The notes beneath the pieces were generated by a model, which was not told the DNA's origin, made no database searches, and saw only the letters and a list, made by a program, of their open reading frames with translations. The position numbers and the translations under genes are program-made. Positions 1-10,405 of a stretch of DNA of 64,000 nt are shown piece by piece. Source of the DNA: Inia geoffrensis (Eukaryota > Chordata > Mammalia > Artiodactyla > Iniidae). Every line of letters begins with the position of its first letter. Position 1 is the stretch's first letter. The stretch covers positions 77,050,784-77,114,783 of the forward strand of contig CM070910.1 of the NCBI GenBank assembly GCA_036417435.1. The letters run 5' to 3'.

Positions 1-1725
1 GGGCGTATGCGTTTTTTCCTGAATAGATTCAGGAAAAAACGCATACGCCCTTTTTGGCCAACCAAGCAAGCCTGCAATGGAAATCCACACTACAAGCCAG
101 TCTCACTTCCCACCGATCCAAAGGGCCGTCCGAAAAACGTGTAAAATCCAGAGAGGCAGGACAGGCCATGGAGAACCGGCAGCCTTGTTATGCTGATGGG
201 CGGGATGTAAATTGCCAACAGCCACTCTGGAGAAGTGGATGGTGTTTCCTGGAACAAAGAGAAAACCAAGCTAGAGAGCCTAGGGCACTTCCACTTATGG
301 TGCTATAGATTCGGAAAATTTAAATGAAAAAGACACAGCCACACCAAAGTTTGGGGCTGCTCTGTGTACGGGAGCCTTGACTATGGTACAACTTTAATAG
401 CCCAGAAAGAGAAAAATGGATATAGAAGTTGTGGTACATCCCTACAATGGAATATCACTCAACAATGAAATCAATGGCAACAGACCAGTAGCAGCATAAT
501 GAGTGGATTTAGTTACGATGATTCTAAGTGAAATAAGTCACACAGAAAAAGAAACATCATAAGATATCACTAATACCGGGAATGTAAACACGGCTACGTG
601 TGAACTGCATTACAAAACACAACAGAGTCTCACATTTACAAAAGAAACTTATGCTTGCTTAAGGGGAAGGGAGAGTGGGGAGGCTGCATAAAACCAGAGG
701 TTGACATTAGGACAGATACCATTCCATAAGCCAAATGTATATTAGACAAGAGCTACTCCTTGCTCAACCAAATGGACTCAACACCTCGTATTCAAAACCT
801 AGGAATATACCTGACTATGAAGAAAATTAAAACCCATACATTTATAGGTCTCCCTAAGAAAATCATTTGTGTACAGCAGCATACACACAGCAGTGTCAAT
901 AAGCTAAATCCCCTTATAAAAATAAATTTGAAAAAGAAAACACAAGGACTGTCAAATAGAGAGAAATTCTTAAATAAGTCCTTCAGGGCTTGTGAGGAAT
1001 CTTGGATTTACCACCTCTACATCGACAGCTGTGGGAGAGATAAGGCTGGACACTTGGGGCTGATACTATTGGTGAGGGAATGCAGACCCTTTGAGGTAAT
1101 GGTGCATGGTTCCCATTCCACGGGTCCCAAATCTCCACGTGTAAGGGATTTATCCTTCAGCTAAAATATGCATGGAAAACCCAGAATATGGTCCACGAAG
1201 TGATCAGGCAAAATTTCTAAAACTCATCGCCATTTTAGCCCCCTGGTACTCGAGTTCGCCGTTCCAGATGCAATATTAACATTCTCCCCACTTGGAGAGT
1301 CAGTGCCTTTGACCTCTTGTTTGGCACAGTTTGCAATTTCTGTGGAAGATGAACAGGAATAAGGAGAACGAATGAGCAGCTAACTTGATGTGTTTGGACG
1401 GGCACATTGAACACTGATTTCCCTACAGGAAGAAGAATTCATCAAAGGCTCAGCGTGCCATGCCAGAACGAGATTAGGGCCTGAAGCAATTCTTCGGGTT
1501 TGCGGTCAGCTCACAAGAAAGTGAGTGGAGAAAAGGAGATTTTTGGCACTGTAACTCACAATCCTGCAGAGTTCCAAATGACCCCTATCATCCAAAAATT
1601 TTTTGAAGGAAGGCTGTGAAGAGGACTTGAACGCGACACAGAATTGCAGAAAAGAGATATCAGGGGGAAGATAAGAATTGCTCTGAAAGCGTGGGAAAAG
1701 AGGCAGCAGTTCGACAGTGATGCAC
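1..1725 (+). repeat. Satellite unit 1 (family A, left edge partial)
   Basis: It lacks the first 11 bases of its palindrome, which occupies 1-61. The L1 segment ends near 941. Private bases include CTCCCTAAG near 850, where other copies read CTCCATAAG, a T-run ATTTTTTGAAGG near 1599, and GCGTGGGAAAAG near 1690. Confidence 0.9.
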
Positions 1726-1797
1726 TTGGCCAAAAAGGGCGTATGCGTTTTTTCCTGAATAGATTCAGGAAAAAACGCATACGCCCTTTTTGGCCAA
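1726..1797. repeat. 72-bp palindrome with 36-bp arms and no spacer; one per satellite unit
   Basis: The left arm begins TTGGCCAAAAAGGGCGTATG and the right arm is its exact reverse complement, so the DNA could extrude a cruciform and an RNA copy would fold into one long hairpin. The only asymmetry here is the centre, AATAGATT, where perfect copies read AATATATT. The palindrome occupies the first 72 bases of every unit. Counting only differences within the 72 bases, copies at 12142, 17348, 20818, 24288, 36476, 55567 and 59039 look perfect; most others carry one mismatched pair, and those at 10406, 31231 and 38212 carry two. No loop, target-site duplication or protein site explains it. It marks the junction between the unassigned segment of one unit and the L1-derived segment of the next. 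Confidence 0.96.
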
Positions 1798-1808
1798 CCA
1801 AGCAAGCC

Positions 1809-2677
1809 TGCAATGGAAATCCACACTACAAGCCAGTCTCACTTCCCACCGATCCAAAGGGCCGTCCGAAAAACGTGTAAAATCCAGAGAGGCAGGACAG
1901 GCCATGGAGAACCGGCAGCCTTGTTATGCTGATGGGCGGGATGTAAATTGCCAACAGCCACTCTGGAGAAGTGGATGGTGTTTCCTGGAACAAAGAAAAA
2001 ACCAAGCTAGAGAGCCTAGGGCACTTCCACTTATGGTGCTATAGATTCGGAAAATTTAAATGAAAAAGACACAGCCACACCAAAGTTTGGGGCTGCTCTG
2101 TGTACGGGAGCCTTGACTATGGTACAACTTTAATAGCCCAGAAAGAGAAAAATGGATATAGAAGTTGTGGTACATCCCTACAATGGAATATCACTCAACA
2201 ATGAAATCAATGGCAACAGACCAGTAGCAGCATAATGAGTGGATTTAGTTACGATGATTCTAAGTGAAATAAGTCACACAGAAAAAGAAACATCATAAGA
2301 TATCACTAATACCGGGAATGTAAACACGGCTACGTGTGAACTGCATTACAAAACACAACAGAGTCTCACATTTACAAAAGAAACTTATGCTTGCTTAAGG
2401 GGAAGGGAGAGTGGGGAGGCTGCATAAAACCAGAGGTTGACATTAGGACAGATACCATTCCATAAGCCAAATATATATTAGACAAGAGCTACTCCTTGCT
2501 CAACCAAATGGACTCAACACCCCGTATTCAAAACCTAGGAATATACCTGAGTATGAAGAAAATTAAAACCCATACATTTATAGGTCTCCATAAGAAAATC
2601 ATTTGTGTACAGCAGCATACACACAGCAGTGTCAATAAGCTAAATCCCCTTATAAAAATAAATTTGAAAAAGAAAAC
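1809..2677 (+). mobile_element. Decayed L1 (LINE-1) 3' end forming half of the satellite unit (representative copy, family A)
   Basis: Collinear, diverged similarity to the cetartiodactyl L1 3' end runs through this segment. Landmarks in order are a CAATGGAAATCC stretch resembling the L1 'caatgagatacc' region, GGGATGTAAATTG followed by CAGCCACTCTGGAGAA, TACAATGGAATATCACTCA (L1 'tacaatggaatattactca'), CTAAGTGAAATAAGTCA, GATATCACT, the GGGGAGG block, and finally AATAAA at 2657-2662 with an A-rich tail. The part up to about 2,320 corresponds to the C-terminal end of L1 ORF2, but stops and shifts interrupt it. The rest is 3' UTR. The orientation is sense, with the tail at the right end. The same segment lies at bases ~84-952 of every full unit. 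The left limit is soft, because similarity weakens towards the palindrome. The match was made from memory of L1 consensus sequence. Confidence 0.85.
2657..2662 (+). promoter_or_regulatory. Relic L1 polyadenylation signal AATAAA
   Basis: AATAAA is followed at once by an A-rich stretch ending near 2677, which is the arrangement at a retrotransposed L1 3' end. It lies at bases ~932-937 of the unit, and I see it in every copy inspected in both families. It could still cleave and polyadenylate read-through transcripts of the + strand, but nothing in the sequence shows that it is used. Confidence 0.7.
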
Positions 2678-3461
2678 ACAAGGACTGTCAAATAGAGAGA
2701 AATTCTTAAATAAGTCCTTCAGGGCTTGTGAGGAATCTTGGATTTACCACCTCTACATCGACAGCTGTGGGAGAGATAAGGCTGGACACTTGGGGCTGAT
2801 ACTATTGGTGAGGGAATGCAGACTCTTTGAGGTAATGGTGCATGGTTCCCATTCCACGGGTCCCAAATCTCCACGTGTAAGGGATTTATCCTTCAGCTAA
2901 AATATGCATGGAAAACCCAGAATATGGTCCACGAAGTGATCAGGCAAAATTTCTAAAACTCATCGCCATTTTAGCCCCCTGGTACTCGAGTTCGCCGTTC
3001 CAGATGCAATATTAACATTCTCCCCACTTGGAGAGTGAGTGCCTTTGACCTCTTGTTTGGCACAGTTTGCAATTTCTGTGGAAGATGAACAGGAATAAGG
3101 AGAACGAATGAGCAGCTAACTTGATGTGTTTGGACGGGCACATTGAACACTGATTTCCCTACAGGAAGAAGAATTCATCAAAGGCTCAGCGTGCCATGCC
3201 AGAACGAGATTAGGGCCTGAAGCAATTCTTCGGGTTTGCGGTCAGCTCACAAGAAAGTGAGTGGAGAAAAGGAGATTTTTGGCACTGTAACTCACAATCC
3301 TGCAGAGTTCCAAATGACCCCTATCATCCAAAAATTTATTGAAGGAAGGCTGTGAAGAGGACTTGAACGCGACACAGAATTGCAGAAAAGAGATATCAGG
3401 GGGAAGATAAGAATTGCTCTGAAAGCGTAGGAAAAGAGGCAGCAGTTCGACAGTGATGCAC
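2678..3461. repeat. Unassigned ~784-bp part of the satellite unit
   Basis: From the end of the L1 A-tail to the next palindrome I recognise no transposon, gene or RNA on either strand. It has no long open frame common to all copies, no internal tandem structure and no inverted repeats of note. It contains one GAATTC near 3172 and, in family A, a TTAGCCCCCTGG stretch at 2971-2982 that becomes a run of seven or eight C in family B. The segment is as well conserved between copies as the L1 part. It may be an older repeat, or unique DNA captured when the unit formed. Confidence 0.75.
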
Positions 3462-5197
3462 TTGGCCAAAAAGGGCGTATGCGTTTTTTCCTGAATAGAT
3501 TCAGGAAAAAACGCATACGCCCTTTTTGGCCAACCAAGCAAGCCTGCAATGGAAATCCACACTACAAGCCAGTCTCAGTTCCCACCGATCCAAAGGGCCG
3601 TCCGAAAAACGTGTAAAATCCAGAGAGGCAGGACAGGCCATGGAGAACCGGCAGCCTTGTTATGCTGATGGGCGGGATGTAAATTGCCAACAGCCACTCT
3701 GGAGAAGTGGATGGTGTTTCCTGGAACAAAGAAAAAACCAAGCTAGAGAGCCTAGGGCACTTCCACTTATGGTGCTATAGATTCGGAAAATTTAAATGAA
3801 AAAGACACAGCCACACCAAAGTTTGGGGCTGCTCTGTGTACGGGAGCCTTGACTATGGTACAACTTTAATAGCCCAGAAAGAGAAAAATGGATATAGAAG
3901 TTGTGGTACATCCCTACAATGGAATATCACTCAACAATGAAATCAATGGCAACAGACCAGTAGCAGCATAATGAGTGGATTTAGTTACGATGATTCTAAG
4001 TGAAATAAGTCACACAGAAAAAGAAACATCATAAGATATCACTAATACCGGGAATGTAAACACGGCTACGTGTGAACTGCATTACAAAACACAACAGAGT
4101 CTCACATTTACAAAAGAAACTTATGCTTGCTTAAGGGGAAGGGAGAGTGGGGAGGCTGCATAAAACCAGAGGTTGACATTAGGACAGATACCATTCCATA
4201 AGCCAAATATATATTAGACAAGAGCTACTCCTTGCTCAACCAAATGGACTCAACACCCCGTATTCAAAACCTAGGAATATACCTGAGTATGAAGAAAATT
4301 AAAACCCATACATTTATAGGTCTCCATAAGAAAATCATTTGTGTACAGCAGCATACACACAGCAGTGTCAATAAGCTAAATCCCCTTATAAAAATAAATT
4401 TGAAAAAGAAAACACAAGGACTGTCAAATAGAGAGAAATTCTTAAATAAGTCCTTCAGGGCTTGTGAGGAATCTTGGATTTACCACCTCTACATCGACAG
4501 CTGTGGGAGAGATAAGGCTGGACACTTGGGGCTGATACTATTGGTGAGGGAATGCAGACCCTTTGAGGTAATGGTGCATGGTTCCCATTCCACGGGTCCC
4601 AAATCTCCACGTGTAAGGGATTTATCCTTCAGCTAAAATATGCATGGAAAACCCAGAATATGGTCCACGAAGTGATCAGGCAAAATTTCTAAAACTCATC
4701 GCCATTTTAGCCCCCTGGTACTCGAGTTCGCCGTTCCAGATGCAATATTAACATTCTCCCCACTTGGAGAGTCAGTGCCTTTGACCTCTTGTTTGGCACA
4801 GGTTGCAATTTCTGTGGAAGATGAACAGGAATAAGGAGAACGAATGAGCAGCTAACTTGATATGTTTGGACGGGCACATTGAACACTGATTTCCCTACAG
4901 GAAGAAGAATTCATCAAAGGCTCAGCGTGCCATGCCAGAACGAGATTAGGGCCTGAAGCAATTCTTCAGGTTTGCGGTCAGCTCACAAGAAAGTGAGTGG
5001 AGAAAAGGAGATTTTTGGCACTGTAACTCACAATCCTGCAGAGTTCCAAATGACCCCTATCATCCAAAAATTTATTGAAGGAAGGCTGTGAAGAGGACTT
5101 GAACGCGACACAGAATTGCAGAAAAGAGATATCAGGGGGAAGATAAGAATTGCTCTGAAAGCGTAGGAAAAGAGGCAGCAGTTCGACAGTGATGCAC
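3462..5197 (+). repeat. Satellite unit 3 (family A)
   Basis: It is 1,736 bp with the palindrome at 3462-3533. It shares GATATGTTTGG near 4860 with unit 5 only. Private bases are AGTCTCAGTTCC near 3572, GGCACAGGTTGC near 4796 and CTTCAGGTTTGC near 4965. Confidence 0.93.
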
Positions 5198-6933
5198 TTG
5201 GCCAAAAAGGGCGTATGCGTTTTTTCCTGAATAGATTCAGGAAAAAACGCATACGCCCTTTTTGGCCAACCAAGCAAGCCTGCAATGGAAATCCACACTA
5301 CAAGCCAGTCTCACTTCCCACCGATCCAAAGGGCCGTCCGAAAAACGTGTAAAATCCAGAGAGGCAGGACAGGCCATGGAGAACCGGCAGCCTTGTTATG
5401 CTGATGGGCGGGATGTAAATTGCCAACAGCCACTCTGGAGAAGTGGATGGTGTTTCCTGGAACAAAGAAAAAACCAAGCTAGAGAGCCTAGGGCACTTCC
5501 ACTTATGGTGCTATAGATTCGGAAAATTTAAATGAAAAAGACACAGCCACACCAAAGTTTGGGGCTGCTCTGTGTACGGGAGGCTTGACTATGGTACAAC
5601 TTTAATAGCCCAGAAAGAGAAAAATGGATATAGAAGTTGTGGTACATCCCTACAATGGAATATCACTCAACAATGAAATCAATGGCAACAGACCAGTAGC
5701 AGCATAATGAGTGGATTTAGTTACGATGATTCTAAGTGAAATAAGTCACACAGAAAAAGAAACATCATAAGATATCACTAATACCGGGAATGTAAACACG
5801 GCTACGTGTGAACTGCATTACAAAACACAACAGAGTCTCACATTTACAAAAGAAACTTATGCTTGCTTAAGGGGAAGGGAGAGTGGGGAGGCTGCATAAA
5901 ACCAGAGGTTGACATTAGGACAGATACCATTCCATAAGCCAAATATATATTAGACAAGAGCTACTCCTTGCTCAACCAAATGGACTCAACACCCCGTATT
6001 CAAAACCTAGGAATATACCTGACTATGAAGAAAATTAAAACCCATACATTTATAGGTCTCCATAAGAAAATCATTTGTGTACAGCAGCATACACACAGCA
6101 GTGTCAATAAGCTAAATCCCCTTATAAAAATAAATTTGAAAAAGAAAACACAAGGACTGTCAAATAGAGAGAAATTCTTAAATAAGTCCTTCGGGGCTTG
6201 TGAGGAATCTTGGATTTACCACCTCTACATCGACAGCTGTGGGAGAGATAAGGCTGGACACTTGGGGCTGATACTATTGGTGAGGGAATGCAGACCCTTT
6301 GAGGTAATGGTGCATGGTTCCCATTCCACGGGTCCCAAATCTCCACGTGTAAGGGATTTATCCTTCAGCTAAAATATGCATGGAAAACCCAGAATATGGT
6401 CCACGAAGTGATCAGGCAAAATTTCTAAAACTCATCGCCATTTTAGCCCCCTGGTACTCGAGTTCGCCGTTCCAGATGCAATATTAACATTCTCCCCACT
6501 TGGAGAGTCAGTGCCTTTGACCTCTTGTTTGGCACAGTTTGCAATTTCTGTGGAAGATGAACAGGAATAAGGAGAACGAATGAGCAGCTAACTTGATGTG
6601 TTTGGACGGGCACATTGAACACTGATTTCCCTACAGGAAGAAGAATTCATCAAAGGCTCAGCGTGCCATGCCAGAACGAGATTAGGGCCTGAAGCAATTC
6701 TTCGGGTTTGCGGTCAGCTCACAAGAAAGTGAGTGGAGAAAAGGAGATTTTTGGCACTGTAACTCACAATCCTGCAGAGTTCCAAATGACCCCTATCATC
6801 CAAAAATTTATTGAAGGAAGGCTGTGAAGAGGACTTGAACGCGACACAGAATTGCAGAAAAGAGATATCAGGGGGAAGATAAGAATTGCTCTGAAAGCGT
6901 AGGAAAAGAGGCAGCAGTTCGACAGTGATGCAC
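5198..6933 (+). repeat. Satellite unit 4 (family A)
   Basis: It is 1,736 bp with the palindrome at 5198-5269. GGGAGGCTTGAC near 5578 and CTTCGGGGCTTG near 6189 are shared with unit 6 only, two units away. Confidence 0.93.
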
Positions 6934-8669
6934 TTGGCCAAAAAGGGCGTATGCGTTTTTTCCTGAATAGATTCAGGAAAAAACGCATACGCCCTTTTTG
7001 GCCAACCAAGCAAGCCTGCAATGGAAATCCACACTACAAGCCAGTCTCACTTCCCACCGATCCAAAGGGCCGTCCGAAAAACGTGTAAAATCCAGAGAGG
7101 CAGGACAGGCCATGGAGAACCGGCAGCCTTGTTATGCTGATGGGCGGGATGTAAATTGCCAACAGCCACTCTGGAGAAGTGGATGGTGTTTCCTGGAACA
7201 AAGAAAAAACCAAGCTAGAGAGCCTAGGGCACTTCCACTTATGGTGCTATAGATTCGGAAAATTTAAATGAAAAAGACACAGCCACACCAAAGTTTGGGG
7301 CTGCTCTGTGTACGGGAGCCTTGACTATGGTACAACTTTAATAGCCCAGAAAGAGAAAAATGGATATAGAAGTTGTGGTACATCCCTACAATGGAATATC
7401 ACTCAACAATGAAATCAATGGCAACAGACCAGTAGCAGCATAATGAGTGGATTTAGTTACGATGATTCTAAGTGAAATAAGTCACACAGAAAAAGAAACA
7501 TCATAAGATATCACTAATACCGGGAATGTAAACACGGCTACGTGTGAACTGCATTACAAAACACAACAGAGTCTCACATTTACAAAAGAAACTTATGCTT
7601 GCTTAAGGGGAAGGGAGAGTGGGGAGGCTGCATAAAACCAGAGGTTGACATTAGGACAGATACCATTCCATAAGCCAAATATATATTAGACAAGAGCTAC
7701 TCCTTGCTCAACCAAATGGACTCAACACCCCGTATTCAAAACCTAGGAATATACCTGGGTATGAAGAAAATTAAAACCCATACATTTATAGGTCTCCATA
7801 AGAAAATCATTTGTGTACAGCAGCATACACACAGCAGTGTCAATAAGCTAAATCCCCTTATAAAAATAAATTTGAAAAAGAAAACACAAGGACTGTCAAA
7901 TAGAGAGAAATTCTTAAATAAGTCCTTCAGGGCTTGTGAGGAATCTTGGATTTACCACCTCTACATCGACAGCTGTGGGAGAGATAAGGCTGGACACTTG
8001 GGGCTGATACTATTGGTGAGGGAATGCAGACCCTTTGAGGTAATGGTGCATGGTTCCCATTCCACGGGTCCCAAATCTCCACGTGTAAGGGATTTATCCT
8101 TCAGCTAAAATATGCATGGAAAACCCAGAATATGGTCCACGAAGTGATCAGGCAAAATTTCTAAAACTCATCGCCATTTTAGCCCCCTGGTACTCGAGTT
8201 CGCCGTTCCAGATGCAATATTAACATTCTCCCCACTTGGAGAGTCAGTGCCTTTGACCTCTTGTTTGGCACAGTTTGCAATTTCTGTGGAAGATGAACAG
8301 GAATAAGGAGAACGAATGAGCAGCTAACTTGATATGTTTGGACGGGCACATTGAACACTGATTTCCCTACAGGAAGAAGAATTCATCAAAGGCTCAGCGT
8401 GCCATGCCAGAACGAGATTAGGGCCTGAAGCAATTCTTCGGGTTTGCGGTCAGCTCACAAGAAAGTGAGTGGAGAAAAGGAGATTTTTGGCACTGTAACT
8501 CACAATCCTGCAGAGTTCCAAATGACCCCTATCATCCAAAAATTTATTGAAGGAAGGCTGTGAAGAGGACTTGAACGCGACACAGAATTGCAGAAAAGAG
8601 ATATCAGGGGGAAGATAAGAATTGCTCTGAAAGCGTAGGAAAAGAGGCAGCAGTTCGACAGTGATGCAC
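6934..8669 (+). repeat. Satellite unit 5 (family A)
   Basis: It is 1,736 bp with the palindrome at 6934-7005. CTGGGTATGAAG near 7756 is private. GATATGTTTGG near 8331 is shared with unit 3. Confidence 0.93.
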
Positions 8670-10405
8670 TTGGCCAAAAAGGGCGTATGCGTTTTTTCCT
8701 GAATAGATTCAGGAAAAAACGCATACGCCCTTTTTGGCCAACCAAGCAAGCCTGCAATGGAAATCCACACTACAAGCCAGTCTCACTTCCCACCGATCCA
8801 AAGGGCCGTCCGAAAAACGTGTAAAATCCAGAGAGGCAGGACAGGCCATGGAGAACCGGCAGCCTTGTTATGCTGATGGGCGGGATGTAAATTGCCAACA
8901 GCCACTCTGGAGAAGTGGATGGTGTTTCCTGGAACAAAGAAAAAACCAAGCTAGAGAGCCTAGGGCACTTCCACTTATGGTGCTATAGATTCGGAAAATT
9001 TAAATGAAAAAGACACAGCCACACCAAAGTTTGGGGCTGCTCTGTGTACGGGAGGCTTGACTATGGTACAACTTTAATAGCCCAGAAAGAGAAAAATGGA
9101 TATAGAAGTTGTGGTACATCCCTACAATGGAATATCACTCAACAATGAAATCAATGGCAACAGACCAGTAGCAGCATAATGAGTGGATTTAGTTACGATG
9201 ATTCTAAGTGAAATAAGTCACACAGAAAAAGAAACATCATAAGATATCACTAATACCGGGAATGTAAACACGGCTACGTGTGAACTGCATTACAAAACAC
9301 AACAGAGTCTCACATTTACAAAAGAAACTTATGCTTGCTTAAGGGGAAGGGAGAGTGGGGAGGCTGCATAAAACCAGAGGTTGACATTAGGACAGATACC
9401 ATTCCATAAGCCAAATATATATTAGACAAGAGCTACTCCTTGCTCAACCAAATGGACTCAACACCCCGTATTCAAAACCTAGGAATATACCTGACTATGA
9501 AGAAAATTAAAACCCATACATTTATAGGTCTCCATAAGAAAATCATTTGTGTACAGCAGCATACACACAGCAGTGTCAATAAGCTAAATCCCCTTATAAA
9601 AATAAATTTGAAAAAGAAAACACAAGGACTGTCAAATAGAGAGAAATTCTTAAATAAGTCCTTCGGGGCTTGTGAGGAATCTTGGATTTACCACCTCTAC
9701 ATCGACAGCTGTGGGAGAGATAAGGCTGGACACTTGGGGCTGATACTATTGGTGAGGGAATGCAGACCCTTTGAGGTAATGGTGCATGGTTCCCATTCCA
9801 CGGGTCCCAAATCTCCACGTGTAAGGGATTTATCCTTCAGCTAAAATATGCATGGAAAACCCAGAATATGGTCCACGAAGTGATCAGGCAAAATTTCTAA
9901 AACTCATCGCCATTTTAGCCCCCTGGTACTCGAGTTCGCCGTTCCAGATGCAATATTAACATTCTCCCCACTTGGAGAGTCAGTGCCTTTGACCTCTTGT
10001 TTGGCACAGTTTGCAATTTCTGTGGAAGATGAACAGGAATAAGGAGAACGAATGAGCAGCTAACTTGATGTGTTTGGACGGGCACATTGAACACTGATTT
10101 CCCTACAGGAAGAAGAATTCATCAAAGGCTCAGCGTGCCATGCCAGAACGAAATTAGGGCCTGAAGCAATTCTTCGGGTTTGCGGTCAGCTCACAAGAAA
10201 GTGAGTGGAGAAAAGGAGATTTTTGGCACTGTAACTCACAATCCTGCAGAGTTCCAAATGACCCCTATCATCCAAAAATTTATTGAAGGAAGGCTGTGAA
10301 GAGGACTTGAACGCGACACAGAATTGCAGAAAAGAGATATCAGGGGGAAGATAAGAATTGCTCTGAAAGCGTAGGAAAAGAGGCAGCAGTTCGACAGTGA
10401 TGCAC
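8670..10405 (+). repeat. Satellite unit 6 (family A, last before the family switch)
   Basis: It is 1,736 bp with the palindrome at 8670-8741. It shares two private marks with unit 4. GAACGAAATTAGG near 10,147 is unique. Family A bases continue at least to G at 10,369 (GAAAGCGTAGG). Confidence 0.92.

Larger units (their letters stand above)
1726..3461 (+). repeat. Satellite unit 2 (family A)
   Basis: It is 1,736 bp with the palindrome at 1726-1797. Private bases are GACTCTTTGAGG near 2821 and GAGAGTGAGTGCC near 3031. It shares CTGAGTATGAAG with unit 3. Confidence 0.93.
1..10405 (+). repeat. Family A block: six nearly identical units
   Basis: Units 1-6 share diagnostic bases absent from the rest of the window: CACGGCTACGTGTG, AAGAGCTACTCC, GTGTCAATAAG, AAAGTGAGTGG, AGGGGGAAGATAAG and GAACGCGACAC. 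Their palindromes have the AATAGATT centre. Differences between these units are a handful of single bases each and there are no indels, since all full units are 1,736 bp. This looks like a recently expanded or actively homogenised stretch. Confidence 0.92.

Noticed and set aside
760..1164. A 134-codon open frame recurring once per family A unit
   Set aside because: It starts at TTG, runs through the L1 3' UTR, poly(A) signal and A-tail into the unassigned segment, and is broken in family B by a stop (CTGTGAAATAG). Its recurrence reflects only the tandem repeat. No protein family is recognisable.
1726..1797. Palindrome as a rho-independent terminator, phage attachment site or hairpin transposon
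   Set aside because: The context is a mammalian satellite. There is no downstream T-tract specific to one strand, no target-site duplication and no element body, and the copies occur strictly once per unit.
1506..1826. Minus-strand frame of 106 codons crossing the palindrome, and the plus-strand frames of 84-105 codons starting in it
   Set aside because: Both strands read the same arm sequence because it is palindromic, so the shared residues are an artefact. The frames use alternative starts in many units and vary in length between subtypes.
2845..2861. Possible CENP-B box, with spacing TTCC-4-C-2-CGGG
   Set aside because: Only seven of the nine core positions of nTTCGnnnnAnnCGGGn match; the core G of TTCG and the central A are both C. 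No better match was found on either strand in the unit.
2678..3461. Unassigned segment as an LTR fragment
   Set aside because: The reverse strand has a CAATAAATTTTTGG stretch reminiscent of a poly(A) signal, but there are no TG...CA ends, primer-binding site or other retroviral landmark to support it.
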